64,000 bases of DNA, from assembly GCF_024648825.1 (NCBI RefSeq), contig NZ_JANBBE010000001.1, positions 1,364,001 to 1,428,000 on the forward strand. The letters are read 5' to 3'. Positions 23,494-30,869 of this stretch are shown here, one piece after another. The notes under the pieces are model-generated. The model did not search any database. It was not told the DNA's origin and saw nothing but the letters and a program-made list of their open reading frames with translations. A program made the translations under genes and the position numbers. The stretch comes from Lentzea californiensis (GTDB lineage Bacteria; Actinomycetota; Actinomycetes; Mycobacteriales; Pseudonocardiaceae). The stretch's first letter is position 1. Each line of letters begins with the position of its first letter.

Positions 23494-24447
23494 CTAGGTG
23501 GTCTGGACCTTTTCGAGCTCGGCCTCGAGCGGCAGCCTGTCGTAGACCAGGGTGAGCTCCAGATCGCCCGCACCGCGGTCGCTGGCGGCCGCGAACTCCT
23601 CGACGAACTGCTCGATCTGCTCGAGCGGCTGGTCGGCGAGCTGTGCGGCGGTGGCGTAGAGGGCCGTGAACCGGTCCGGCGTCGTGGTGCCGCGCAGGTC
23701 GGCGGACCAGTCGAGCAGGTTCTCGTACTGCTCCACGAAGCGGTTGGCCAGCAGCCGGATCTTGTCCTTGTCGCCCGGCCGGCCCGCCGGTCCGAACGCC
23801 CACTGCTGCCTGCCCGGCGAGAGCAGGTCCGAGATGCTGTTGATGATCCCGTCGAACGTCCGCGCGCGTGCCGTGAAGTAGTCCAGCGCGTCGGTGTCCG
23901 TCGTGATCGTCCGCCCGGCCGCGGCGAAGCCCATCTCGTGGCTGATCCGCTTGTCCTTGAGGTTGCGCATGTGCAGCCCCACGGTGTCGGAGAACAGCTG
24001 GTACTCCCAGCCCGCCGGCGGCGCGGCGACCGGGGTCCCGACCTTCTTCGCGATCATCACGGCCAGTTCGCGCGGGGTGAGGCGGCGCAGGTCGAGGTAG
24101 CCGGTGCCGATTCGCAGCGCCGGGAGTTCCGTGTCGTCGAACCGGACCGGCAGCACGTACTCGGTGTCGGAGATCAGCGCGCGGTCGAACGCGGACTGCC
24201 GCTCGTGCTTGGTCCACATCTTCCTGGCGTAGTGCTCCGACACGAACATCACGCAGAAGCGCGAGTCGTGGCGGTAGATCTGGTCCAGGTGCTCGATGAG
24301 GTTCTTGCCCCAGAGGTCGGCTTGCTCGTCGGTGTCGTAGAAGCGGGTCACGCCCAGTTCGGTGAGGTGGCGGGCCACCTCGTCGACGTAGGGGCGGTCT
24401 TCGCCGGCGAAGGAGAGGCACACGTCGTACTTGGGCACGAAGCGCAT
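23494..24447 (-). CDS. TIR-domain protein (possible NADase immune effector)
   Basis: 317 residues. The N-terminal TIR domain (about residues 5-130) begins KYDVCLSFAGEDRPYVDEV and includes LWGKNLIEHLDQIYRHDSRF and EHYARKMWTKHERQSAF; the Glu at about residue 82 is a candidate catalytic Glu of TIR NADases. The C-terminal half (about 140-317) is an unrecognised alpha-helical region with an Asp/Glu-rich end. There is no transmembrane segment. Bacterial TIR proteins commonly consume NAD in anti-phage defence, but solitary ones like this have no assigned partner. It stands alone, 25 bp upstream of the HAD gene, and GC is like the neighbours. Confidence 0.8.
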   Translation of the reverse strand: MRFVPKYDVCLSFAGEDRPYVDEVARHLTELGVTRFYDTDEQADLWGKNLIEHLDQIYRHDSRFCVMFVSEHYARKMWTKHERQSAFDRALISDTEYVLPVRFDDTELPALRIGTGYLDLRRLTPRELAVMIAKKVGTPVAAPPAGWEYQLFSDTVGLHMRNLKDKRISHEMGFAAAGRTITTDTDALDYFTARARTFDGIINSISDLLSPGRQQWAFGPAGRPGDKDKIRLLANRFVEQYENLLDWSADLRGTTTPDRFTALYATAAQLADQPLEQIEQFVEEFAAASDRGAGDLELTLVYDRLPLEAELEKVQTT

Positions 24448-24491
24448 GGTAGTGGCGGGAACCACACCGCTGTGCGGGGAGTTGGGTAGGT

Positions 24492-24785
24492 ATGAGCCTG
24501 GGGTTCCTCTTCGCGATGTCGTTACCGGCGTTGGTGGCCGGGTTGTTCTTCCTCGCCGTCGTCGAGAGGTTCTTCCGCGGCAAGAAGGGCACGCCGATGT
24601 CGACGGCCGGGATCGGCGAGCTCGGCGCCACGTTCGAGGCGGGCAAGCGCGACGAACTGGAGTTCCGCAAGGAGGAACGGCAGCTGCGCGACGACGAGGG
24701 CGACCACGCGCCGCCGCGAAGCCGGGTGGACCTCGACGGCGGCACGGCCGTGCTGAAGGTGCCTGCGCAGAGGCAGCCCAGTTAG
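24492..24785 (+). CDS. Small membrane protein, DUF6191-like
   Basis: 97 residues. One N-terminal transmembrane segment (about 3-25) is followed by a charged cytoplasmic tail ending in PPRSRVDLDGGTAVL, a sequence that recurs in a family of small actinobacterial membrane proteins (DUF6191, from memory). Function unknown. The ATG at 24492 is divergent from the TIR gene, 44 bp away. It overlaps the convergent PPOX gene by 4 bp. Confidence 0.7.
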   Translation: MSLGFLFAMSLPALVAGLFFLAVVERFFRGKKGTPMSTAGIGELGATFEAGKRDELEFRKEERQLRDDEGDHAPPRSRVDLDGGTAVLKVPAQRQPS

Positions 24786-25174
24786 GCGTTGCCCGTGGTC
24801 TTGGCGACCTTCACGCGCACGATGACGCGGACGTTGTCCGTGCCGGCGTCACCGGGGTAGTCATTGCCGAGGTACTTGTGCGAGAGCTCGTTGATGAGCT
24901 CGGCGCCGCCCTCGGTCGTCAGCTCGGCCTCACCGCGGAACTCGCTGTACTGGTACGGGTTGTCCTTGTTGATGACGGTGATGCTCACCCGCGGGTCGTT
25001 CTGCAGGTGACGCTCCTTCGCCCGGCCGACCACGGTCGAGAACAGCACGTCGTCGCCGTCGCGCTTGATCCAGACGACGGAGGTCTGCGGGCTGCCGTCC
25101 TTGGTCAGCGTGGCGACGGTCGCGTAATTCGGGCTGTCGAGGAGTTCGCGCTGCGTTTCTGAAAGCGTGGCCAT
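24782..25174 (-). CDS. PPOX-class F420/FMN-dependent protein
   Basis: 130 residues with the split-barrel flavin/F420-binding fold: YATVATLTKDGSPQTSVVWIK and LFSTVVGRAKERHLQNDPRVSITV are typical of the PPOX-class F420-dependent family. It may act as an F420H2-dependent reductase or a flavin-binding protein; the substrate is unknown. It lies 5 bp upstream of nothing on its strand other than the TIR-side region and follows ispF-ispD-carD in the same direction, so it could be the last gene of that unit. Confidence 0.82.
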   Translation of the reverse strand: MATLSETQRELLDSPNYATVATLTKDGSPQTSVVWIKRDGDDVLFSTVVGRAKERHLQNDPRVSITVINKDNPYQYSEFRGEAELTTEGGAELINELSHKYLGNDYPGDAGTDNVRVIVRVKVAKTTGNA

Positions 25175-25179
25175 GGTCG

Positions 25180-25647
25180 TCAGGCTACGGGGAACAGCAG
25201 GGCCGTCGCGATCGCCGCGATGCCCTCGTTCCGCCCTGTGAGACCCAGGCCGTCCGTGGTGGTGCCGGCCACCGAGACCGGACCGCCGACCGCGTCGGAA
25301 AGCGCTTGCTGGGCCTCTTCGCGGCGCTTGCCGATGCGCGGCTGGTTGCCGATGACCTGCACTGTGGCGTTTCCCACACGAAAGCCGGCCTCCTCGACGA
25401 GGCGGCGCACCTCCGTCAGCAGGACGACGCCGTGCGCGCCTGACCAGCGCGGGTCCGACGTGCCGAAGACGGCACCCAGGTCACCCAGGCCCGCCGCGGA
25501 CAGCAGTGCGTCGCACAGTGCGTGGGAGGCCACGTCACCGTCGGAGTGGCCTGCACACCCGTCGACGCCTTCCCACAGCAGTCCGGCGATCCAGCACTCA
25601 CGACCCGCTTCGATCGGGTGGACGTCGACGCCCTGGCCGATCCTCAC
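25180..25647 (-). CDS. ispF: 2-C-methyl-D-erythritol 2,4-cyclodiphosphate synthase
   Basis: 155 residues. It shows the zinc ligands Asp and His in GQGVDVHP, and [18 protein letters not shown], the signature of IspF. It forms the cyclic diphosphate of the MEP isoprenoid pathway. GTG start at 25647 overlaps the ispD stop by 4 bp. Length is normal for the family. Confidence 0.95.
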   Translation of the reverse strand: MRIGQGVDVHPIEAGRECWIAGLLWEGVDGCAGHSDGDVASHALCDALLSAAGLGDLGAVFGTSDPRWSGAHGVVLLTEVRRLVEEAGFRVGNATVQVIGNQPRIGKRREEAQQALSDAVGGPVSVAGTTTDGLGLTGRNEGIAAIATALLFPVA

Positions 25648-26336
25648 TCCTGGCCTCCGCTGAACAGTGCTTCCGCGACCGCGAGGTCGAACGGGGTGGT
25701 GATCTTCATGGCGTGGGGGTGCCCGGGAACCGTGTGGACCGGGACACCGTTCTTCTCGACGAGACCGGCGTCGTCAGTCGCGGCGATACCGGAGCGATAG
25801 GCGGCCCTGAGAGTCTCTGCGCGGAAACCCTGCGGGGTCTGCACGACCCGCAGCGCGGCTCGATCAGGTGTGGAGACGACCACTCCGGCCTCGTCCACCT
25901 GCTTGATCGTGTCGGCGACCGGAAGCACGGGGATGACGGCGTCGTACCCGCCGCGCACGGCGGCGACGACACCGGCGATGACCTCGGGAGGGGTGAAGGC
26001 ACGAGCGGCGTCGTGGACCAGCACGATCGAGGTGTCTGGGATCACGCGGAACGCGTGGTCGAGGGCGAGGCGCACCGAGTCGGTGCGTTCGGCTCCCCCT
26101 GAAAGCACGTGCACCGCCCCGCCGGCCGGGGCCAGCGAGGCGGTTGCGGTGTGCACTTGATCCACATCGGACGGTGGAGCGGCGATGACAACATGCTGAA
26201 CCTGGCCTGATGCGAACAGACCCTGCACGGCACGCGTCAACAGCGGTACACCGTTGACCGGCACGAGCGCCTTGGGCATCCCGTAGCCCAGACGCTCACC
26301 TCGCCCTGCCGCGGGCACGAGCGCGACAACACTCAT
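25644..26336 (-). CDS. ispD: 2-C-methyl-D-erythritol 4-phosphate cytidylyltransferase
   Basis: 230 residues. The nucleotide-binding motif [20 protein letters not shown], the central VHDAARAF, and TPQGF are those of IspD, which couples MEP to CTP. It lies between carD and ispF on one strand, 35 bp after carD and overlapping ispF by 4 bp. This carD-ispD-ispF order is conserved in actinobacteria. Confidence 0.95.
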   Translation of the reverse strand: MSVVALVPAAGRGERLGYGMPKALVPVNGVPLLTRAVQGLFASGQVQHVVIAAPPSDVDQVHTATASLAPAGGAVHVLSGGAERTDSVRLALDHAFRVIPDTSIVLVHDAARAFTPPEVIAGVVAAVRGGYDAVIPVLPVADTIKQVDEAGVVVSTPDRAALRVVQTPQGFRAETLRAAYRSGIAATDDAGLVEKNGVPVHTVPGHPHAMKITTPFDLAVAEALFSGGQE

Positions 26337-26371
26337 GTTCGCGACTTACGTCCGATGCTCTTGTTGAGGAA

Positions 26372-26860
26372 TTACGAGGCAGTGGCGAGAACTTCGTCGA
26401 GGAGAACCTCGGCCTTGTCCTCGTCGGTGCCCTCGGCCAGCGCGAGCTCGCTGACCAGTATCTGCCGCGCCTTCGCCAGCATCCGCTTCTCGCCGGCGGA
26501 AAGCCCGCGATCCTTCTCGCGCCGCCAGAGGTCGCGCACCACTTCCGCAACCTTGTTCACGTCGCCGGAGGCGAGCTTCTCAAGGTTGGCCTTGTACCGC
26601 CGAGACCAGTTGGTCGGCTCCTCGGTGTGGGGAGCACGCAAGACCTCGAAAACCTTGTCGAGCCCTTCCTGGCCGACAACGTCACGCACGCCTACGATTT
26701 CGGCGTTGTCAGCGGGAACCCGAACAGTGAGGTCGCCCTGCGCTACCTTGAGAACGAGGTACTTCTTCTCCTCGCCCTTGATCACGCGGGTCTCGATCGC
26801 TTCGATGAGAGCGGCACCGTGGTGCGGGTAGACGACGGTCTCTCCGACCTTGAAAACCAT
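26372..26860 (-). CDS. carD: CarD-family RNA polymerase-binding transcription regulator
   Basis: 162 residues. The N-terminal RNA-polymerase interaction domain ([20 protein letters not shown]) is followed by a helical DNA-binding domain with the conserved Trp in [17 protein letters not shown]. CarD stabilises open complexes at rRNA and housekeeping promoters and is essential in mycobacteria. ATG at 26860 behind AGAGGA. A likely -10 is present upstream. Confidence 0.95.
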   Translation of the reverse strand: MVFKVGETVVYPHHGAALIEAIETRVIKGEEKKYLVLKVAQGDLTVRVPADNAEIVGVRDVVGQEGLDKVFEVLRAPHTEEPTNWSRRYKANLEKLASGDVNKVAEVVRDLWRREKDRGLSAGEKRMLAKARQILVSELALAEGTDEDKAEVLLDEVLATAS

Positions 26861-26887
26861 GTGTCCTCTGCCCCTTTCGATGCCTCC

Positions 26888-26893
26888 ATCCTA
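26888..26893 (-). promoter_or_regulatory. Extended -10 of the carD promoter
   Basis: On the minus strand TGTTAGGAT gives an extended -10 (TGN-TAGGAT), about 30 bp before the carD start codon. No clear -35 is visible, which is common for housekeeping promoters in actinobacteria. Confidence 0.45.
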
Positions 26894-26960
26894 ACACGTC
26901 CAGCAACCCTCCGATTGCTGCTCGAAGATCCGTTAGTGCTGGTCAGGGCCATGCGGGGGG

Positions 26961-26990
26961 TTGACAAACCACCTGTTCGCGTGCAAGGTA
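26961..26990 (+). promoter_or_regulatory. Candidate promoter for the lipoprotein gene
   Basis: TTGACA (26961-26966) is followed after 17 bp by CAAGGT (26984-26989), a plausible -35/-10 pair about 100 bp upstream of the lipoprotein start at 27091. Confidence 0.45.
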
Positions 26991-27090
26991 CGTCCCATCG
27001 AAGATCGACTGGCAGCCCGTCGCGTCCTCGATTCGGGTCCCGGTTAGGCTCCTTGCCTGGTGGTTGTTCCCTAGGAAGGACGCTGGAGCC

Positions 27091-27885
27091 GTGAATTCAG
27101 GAGTGTCTCGCCGGTTTATCGTGACGGCAGCGCTGGCCGCTGGCCTCGGCCTGGTGGCGGTCGGCTGCAGCGCCGGTCAGGTCACCCAGACCGACACCCA
27201 GGTGGCCGCCGTCGACGGTGCGAGCGGCAACGCCGGCCCGATCGCGGTGCGCAACGCCATGCTCGCCTTCCCGGCGGACGGCAACCGGTACAAGGACGGC
27301 GAGGACGCACCGCTGACCTTCGTCATCGCGAACACCGGGTCGACCCCGGACAAGCTGCTGTCGATCAAGTCCGAGGCCTCCGAGGCCGAGGCGGAGGTCG
27401 TCGGCTCGAAGGACCTGCCGGCGCAGTACGCGCTGCGGGCCGAGTACGACGCCTCGAAGGCGCCGGCGAAGACCTCCGCGCCTTCGTCCTCCGCCGCTTC
27501 GTCCTCGTCGGTCGTGCCGACCTCGGGCGTCCCGTCGTCGAACGCGGGCACGCCGTCGTCCAATGCAGGCACCCCGTCCTCGGGTGTGTCGTCGACCGGT
27601 GCGCCGTCCTCGGGCGCTCCCTCGTCGGGTGCCTCGTCGTCGTCCGCCGCGTCGTCGACCGGCCGTCCTTCGAACTCCTCCGCCGCGCCGACGGCGGTGG
27701 ACCCGGACCTCGAGGTGCTGCAGATCCGCTGCACGCTCAAGAAGCTGAACCGCGAGGTCGTGGCGGCCCAGACCGTCAAGATCACGTTCCTCTTCGAGAA
27801 GGCCGGTTCCCTGACGCTTGAGGTGCCCATGGCGCCGTCCGACCACAAGCGCACCAGCGAGAACCACGAGTCCGGCGGCCACTGA
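27091..27885 (+). CDS. Secreted lipoprotein with Ser/Pro-rich low-complexity region
   Basis: 264 residues. A lipoprotein signal peptide ends in LVAVGC (Cys about residue 26). It is followed by a small beta-rich domain (about 30-125, IAVRNAMLAFPADG...TFVIANTG), a Ser/Gly/Pro/Thr-rich stretch of about 80 residues (repeats such as SSNAGTPSSNAGTPSSG), and a C-terminal strand region. The N-terminal domain resembles the copper-chaperone/DUF461-like beta fold in layout, but I do not recognise a named family. The GTG at 27091 follows AGGAAGGA. It is divergent from carD. Confidence 0.75.
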   Translation: MNSGVSRRFIVTAALAAGLGLVAVGCSAGQVTQTDTQVAAVDGASGNAGPIAVRNAMLAFPADGNRYKDGEDAPLTFVIANTGSTPDKLLSIKSEASEAEAEVVGSKDLPAQYALRAEYDASKAPAKTSAPSSSAASSSSVVPTSGVPSSNAGTPSSNAGTPSSGVSSTGAPSSGAPSSGASSSSAASSTGRPSNSSAAPTAVDPDLEVLQIRCTLKKLNREVVAAQTVKITFLFEKAGSLTLEVPMAPSDHKRTSENHESGGH

Positions 27886-27894
27886 ATTTTTGGT

Positions 27895-28015
27895 CGCTGC
27901 TTCGCAGACTCCGGCTCGTTCGCCGGGGAGCTGGTCATCCGCCCGCCGCTTCGCCCCGATCGGGCTTCGCCGAATCGAGACGAAGAGGCGAACGGATGAC
28001 CAGCGCGAACTCGCG
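27895..28015 (+). repeat. Copy A of a 121-bp dispersed repeat with internal inverted symmetry
   Basis: It aligns without gaps to the reverse complement of 28622-28741 (copy B), about 73 percent identical by hand count, with the outer 45 bp on each side more alike than the centre. Within each copy the two halves are themselves inverted (GGTCATCCG near the left and CGGATGACC near the right), so it can fold into a large imperfect hairpin. Confidence 0.75.
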
Positions 28016-28020
28016 ACAAC

Positions 28021-28060
28021 GTGAAACGCCGCCCCCTGGCTTCAGGGGGCGGCGTTTCAC
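28021..28060. terminator. Bidirectional terminator, 18-bp perfect stem
   Basis: GTGAAACGCCGCCCCCTG and its exact complement are separated by a 4-nt GCTT loop. It lies between the convergent lipoprotein and doxX genes, 8 bp from the doxX stop. Confidence 0.85.
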
Positions 28061-28068
28061 GTCCGGGG

Positions 28069-28503
28069 TCAGGAGGCCTTGAGCATCGGCAGGAACTTGT
28101 CGCGGTAGGCCCACGCGAGGCCGATCTCGGCGGCGACCACGAGCAGCGCCATCACCATGCCGCTGGGCTCCAGGAAGACGTGGAACAGGAAGATGTTCAC
28201 GACCATCGGGGCCAGCATCGCCAGCGCCAGCGGCACGAACCGGCCGATGATCAGCAGGAGTCCGGAGAGCAGCTGGACGCCGGACGCGAGCTGCAACATG
28301 TACCCGGTCGCGTAGAGCGCGGCGCTGAAGGCCACACCTTCGGGTGCCATCGTGCTGGGGTCCGGGGCGGGCATGAACATGATGAAGCCGTTCAGGCCGG
28401 TCGTGGCGAAGAGCAGGCCGGTCAGCACGCGGGTGACGACGGTGGCGTAGCGGCCGAGGGCGAACTTGCGGGTCTGCGTCGCGGAAACGGTTGCGGTGCT
28501 CAC
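28069..28503 (-). CDS. DoxX-family membrane protein
   Basis: 144 residues with four predicted transmembrane segments: TRVLTGLLFATTGLNGF, YMLQLASGVQLLSGLLLIIG, LALAMLAPMVVNIFLFHV and MVMALLVVAAEIGLAW. This is the DoxX/SURF4-like arrangement. Family members have been linked to oxidative-stress complexes and to quinone-coupled reactions, but no function can be fixed here. GTG at 28503 behind GGAGGACACA. The gene is flanked on both sides by inverted copies of a 121-bp repeat. Confidence 0.8.
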   Translation of the reverse strand: MSTATVSATQTRKFALGRYATVVTRVLTGLLFATTGLNGFIMFMPAPDPSTMAPEGVAFSAALYATGYMLQLASGVQLLSGLLLIIGRFVPLALAMLAPMVVNIFLFHVFLEPSGMVMALLVVAAEIGLAWAYRDKFLPMLKAS

Positions 28504-28621
28504 TGTGTCCTCCAGGTGTGTCGTGTCCTTCCACTGATGCGTCGAACGGGCCCCCCGCCGGATCGACAAACCCGCCGAAAAATCTTGGAGTTTTTGCCGG
28601 AGTCGGTGCTGAGCAGGGAGT

Positions 28622-28741
28622 CCGCGAGTTCGCGTCGGTCGTCCGGTCGCCTCTTCGGGTCAACCGCCGCAGGCGATTCGGGCCGAAGCGGTGGCCGGAC
28701 GACCGACTTCCCGGCGAACTCGCCGCCGTCTGCGAAGCTGC
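28622..28741 (-). repeat. Copy B of the 121-bp dispersed repeat, opposite orientation
   Basis: The reverse complement matches copy A at 27895-28015. The internal inverted symmetry is clear (GGTCGTCCGG at 28637-28646 and CCGGACGACC at 28694-28703). It lies in the region upstream of radA, ending about 40 bp before that start codon. Confidence 0.75.
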
Positions 28742-28783
28742 GGTCGACCGGCACTGTCGGTGCTGTGCTCTAACGTTCGGCTC

Positions 28784-30193
28784 GTGGCGAAGACAGCGCG
28801 GCCGATCTTCCGTTGTGCCGAGTGCGGGCACGAGGTGGCGAAGTGGTTCGGCCGCTGCCCCGAGTGCCAGGCCTGGGGCAGCATCGAGGAACGAGGCACC
28901 GCGTCGGTGACGCGGGTGGTGGCGGGCGCTCCGACGTCGGCTGCCCGGCCGATCGGCGAGGTCGACATCGAGTCGGCGCGGGCGCACTCGACGGGCGTCA
29001 GCGAGTTCGACCGGGTGCTGGGCGGTGGCCTGGTTCCGGGAGCCGTCGTGCTGCTCGCCGGCGAGCCCGGCGTGGGCAAGTCGACGCTGCTGCTGGAGAC
29101 GGCGCACCGCTGGGCCGAGTCGCACGGCCGTTGCCTCTACGTCACGGGTGAGGAGTCCGCGGGGCAGGTGCGGCTGCGCGCGGAACGCACCGGCAACCTC
29201 CACCCCGACATCTACCTGGCGGCCGAGAGCGAGCTCAGCTCGTTGCTTGGCCAGGTCGACCAGGTGAAACCGTCGATGTTGATCGTCGACTCCATCCAGA
29301 CCATGTCGACGGTGAGCGCCCAGGGCGGGCCCGGCGGCGTGACGCAGGTGCGTGCTGTCGCATCAGGACTGATCGCGATGGCCAAGGAACGCGGCCTTCC
29401 CGTTGTCCTGGTCGGACACGTCACGAAGGACGGATCCGTTGCAGGACCAAGGGTTCTGGAGCACCTGGTCGACGTGGTGCTGCAGTTCGAGGGAGATCGC
29501 CACTCCAGCCTGCGACTGCTGCGAGGCATCAAGAACCGCTACGGCGCGGCGGACGAGGTGGGCTGTTTCGAGCTGCGCGACGACGGTATCGTGTGCGTGC
29601 CGGACCCGTCCGGTCTCTTTCTCACGCGGCGCGAGACGGCCGTCGAGGGCACCTGCGTCACGGTGATCGTCGAGGGCAAGCGCCCGATGCTCGGCGAGGT
29701 GCAGGCGTTGGTGGCCAAGACGAACCTGCCGGCGCCCCGGCGTGCGGTGAGCGGGCTCGACTCGGCGCGGATCTCGATGGCGCTGGCTGTGCTGGAGAAG
29801 CGCGGCAAGGTCAACCTCTTCCAGAAGGACGTCTTCACCGCGACCGTGGGCGGCATGCGCCTGGTCGAACCGGCCGCGGACCTCGCCGTGGTGCTGGCGG
29901 TGGCGTCGGCCGAACGCGAGATCGCCCTGCCGGCCGACCTGGTGGTGCTCGGTGAGGTCGGGCTGGCCGGTGAGATCCGGCGCGTGAACGGCGTCGGCAA
30001 GCGGCTCAGCGAGGCCGCGCGGCTCGGGTTCAAGAAGGCGCTGGTGCCGCCGGACCACGGGCCGCTGCCGGACGGGGTGCGGGCGCTGGTGGCGAACGAC
30101 CTGGTGTCGGCGCTGGAGCTGCTCGGCCTGAACCGCAAGCGCAGCGGCAAGGGCGACGAGGGCAAGTCCGACGACCGCAACGAGGACGACTGA
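28784..30193 (+). CDS. radA: DNA repair protein RadA (Sms)
   Basis: 469 residues. An N-terminal zinc finger (CAECG then CPECQAW), a RecA-like ATPase domain with Walker A GEPGVGKST, the RadA-specific KNRYG motif (KNRFG in most), and a C-terminal Lon-protease-like domain (GEVGLAGEIRRVNGV) are present in order. RadA drives branch migration in recombination repair. The C-terminal tail is rich in Lys/Asp. The GTG at 28784 gives the family start VAKTARPIFRCAECG. The upstream 280 bp hold repeat copy B and presumably the promoter. Confidence 0.95.
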   Translation: MAKTARPIFRCAECGHEVAKWFGRCPECQAWGSIEERGTASVTRVVAGAPTSAARPIGEVDIESARAHSTGVSEFDRVLGGGLVPGAVVLLAGEPGVGKSTLLLETAHRWAESHGRCLYVTGEESAGQVRLRAERTGNLHPDIYLAAESELSSLLGQVDQVKPSMLIVDSIQTMSTVSAQGGPGGVTQVRAVASGLIAMAKERGLPVVLVGHVTKDGSVAGPRVLEHLVDVVLQFEGDRHSSLRLLRGIKNRYGAADEVGCFELRDDGIVCVPDPSGLFLTRRETAVEGTCVTVIVEGKRPMLGEVQALVAKTNLPAPRRAVSGLDSARISMALAVLEKRGKVNLFQKDVFTATVGGMRLVEPAADLAVVLAVASAEREIALPADLVVLGEVGLAGEIRRVNGVGKRLSEAARLGFKKALVPPDHGPLPDGVRALVANDLVSALELLGLNRKRSGKGDEGKSDDRNEDD

Positions 30194-30272
30194 GCGGCCG
30201 ACCCGGTCCACCCGACGAGCCGGCCGAGCGGCCGGGCGCGGATGGCTGCGCAGGCCGTGATCGAATACGCGG

Positions 30273-30806
30273 GTGTTGGGGAGACACGACAGCGAGATCG
30301 GTGAGTTACTGCGGTTCGCAGCGGCCTTGGTGCCCTCGGAGGTGCGGAGCGCCGACCTGCTCGACTACCTGGAACTCGAGGAGTGGGAGCTGGTCCTCCA
30401 GTTGCTGGGGGAGTTCGACGGCCACACCTGGCAGACACCGCGCTACTGGGCCCTGCTGGCCGAGGCGGCGACCGAGATGGACCAGGACGACGCGTGGTTC
30501 CGGTGGCGGTGCGTGGAGTCGATCCAAGGCGTGCTGCGGGTCGAGCTGACGCTGGCCGTCGACGCGGAACCGTTGCAGGCCAGGGGAGAACGTCCGTTGT
30601 GGGACGTCACGGGCAAGCACCAGCGGGTGGCCGCGCTGTGGATCGAGTCCAAGCCCGTGCTGGGGCCGGGTGAACGCGCAACGGTGCGGCTGAGGCCGTT
30701 CGTGCCGCCGGCGTGGGCGCACCTCATCCGCGGCGACGTGATCACGTTGCTCGGCGGCTCACCGGGCACCGCGGAGATCATCGAAAAAGTACCGCCGCGG
30801 CCCTGA
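30273..30806 (+). CDS. Hypothetical protein, 177 residues
   Basis: I do not recognise this gene. It encodes an acidic N-terminal helical part (residues 1-85, GELLRFAAALVPSEVRSADLLDYLELEEWELVLQLLGE) and a beta-rich C-terminal part (90-177) with RATVRLRPFVPPAWAHLIRGDVI, which resembles the domain 3 barrel end seen in elongation-factor-Tu-like beta barrels. There are no signal or transmembrane segments. GTG start at 30273. It stands 79 bp after radA on the same strand and ends just before a strong bidirectional terminator. Confidence 0.7.
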   Translation: MLGRHDSEIGELLRFAAALVPSEVRSADLLDYLELEEWELVLQLLGEFDGHTWQTPRYWALLAEAATEMDQDDAWFRWRCVESIQGVLRVELTLAVDAEPLQARGERPLWDVTGKHQRVAALWIESKPVLGPGERATVRLRPFVPPAWAHLIRGDVITLLGGSPGTAEIIEKVPPRP

Positions 30807-30810
30807 CCGG

Positions 30811-30863
30811 CGCACGCGGGGCCCTTTCGTACCGACATGCAGTACGAAAGGGCCCCGCGTGCG
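30811..30863. terminator. Bidirectional terminator, 22-bp perfect stem
   Basis: The arms at 30811-30832 and 30842-30863 are exact complements (CGCACGCGGGGCCCTTTCGT...), with a 9-nt loop. It stands between two convergent genes that stop at 30806 and 30870. The core CGCACGCGGGG recurs in the hairpins at 39416-39473. Confidence 0.85.
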
Positions 30864-30869
30864 GTCAGA

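Noticed and set aside
27895..28741. Coding remnants of a transposase in the two repeat copies
   Set aside because: Translations in all frames lack transposase motifs, and identity is best explained by inverted structure at the DNA/RNA level.
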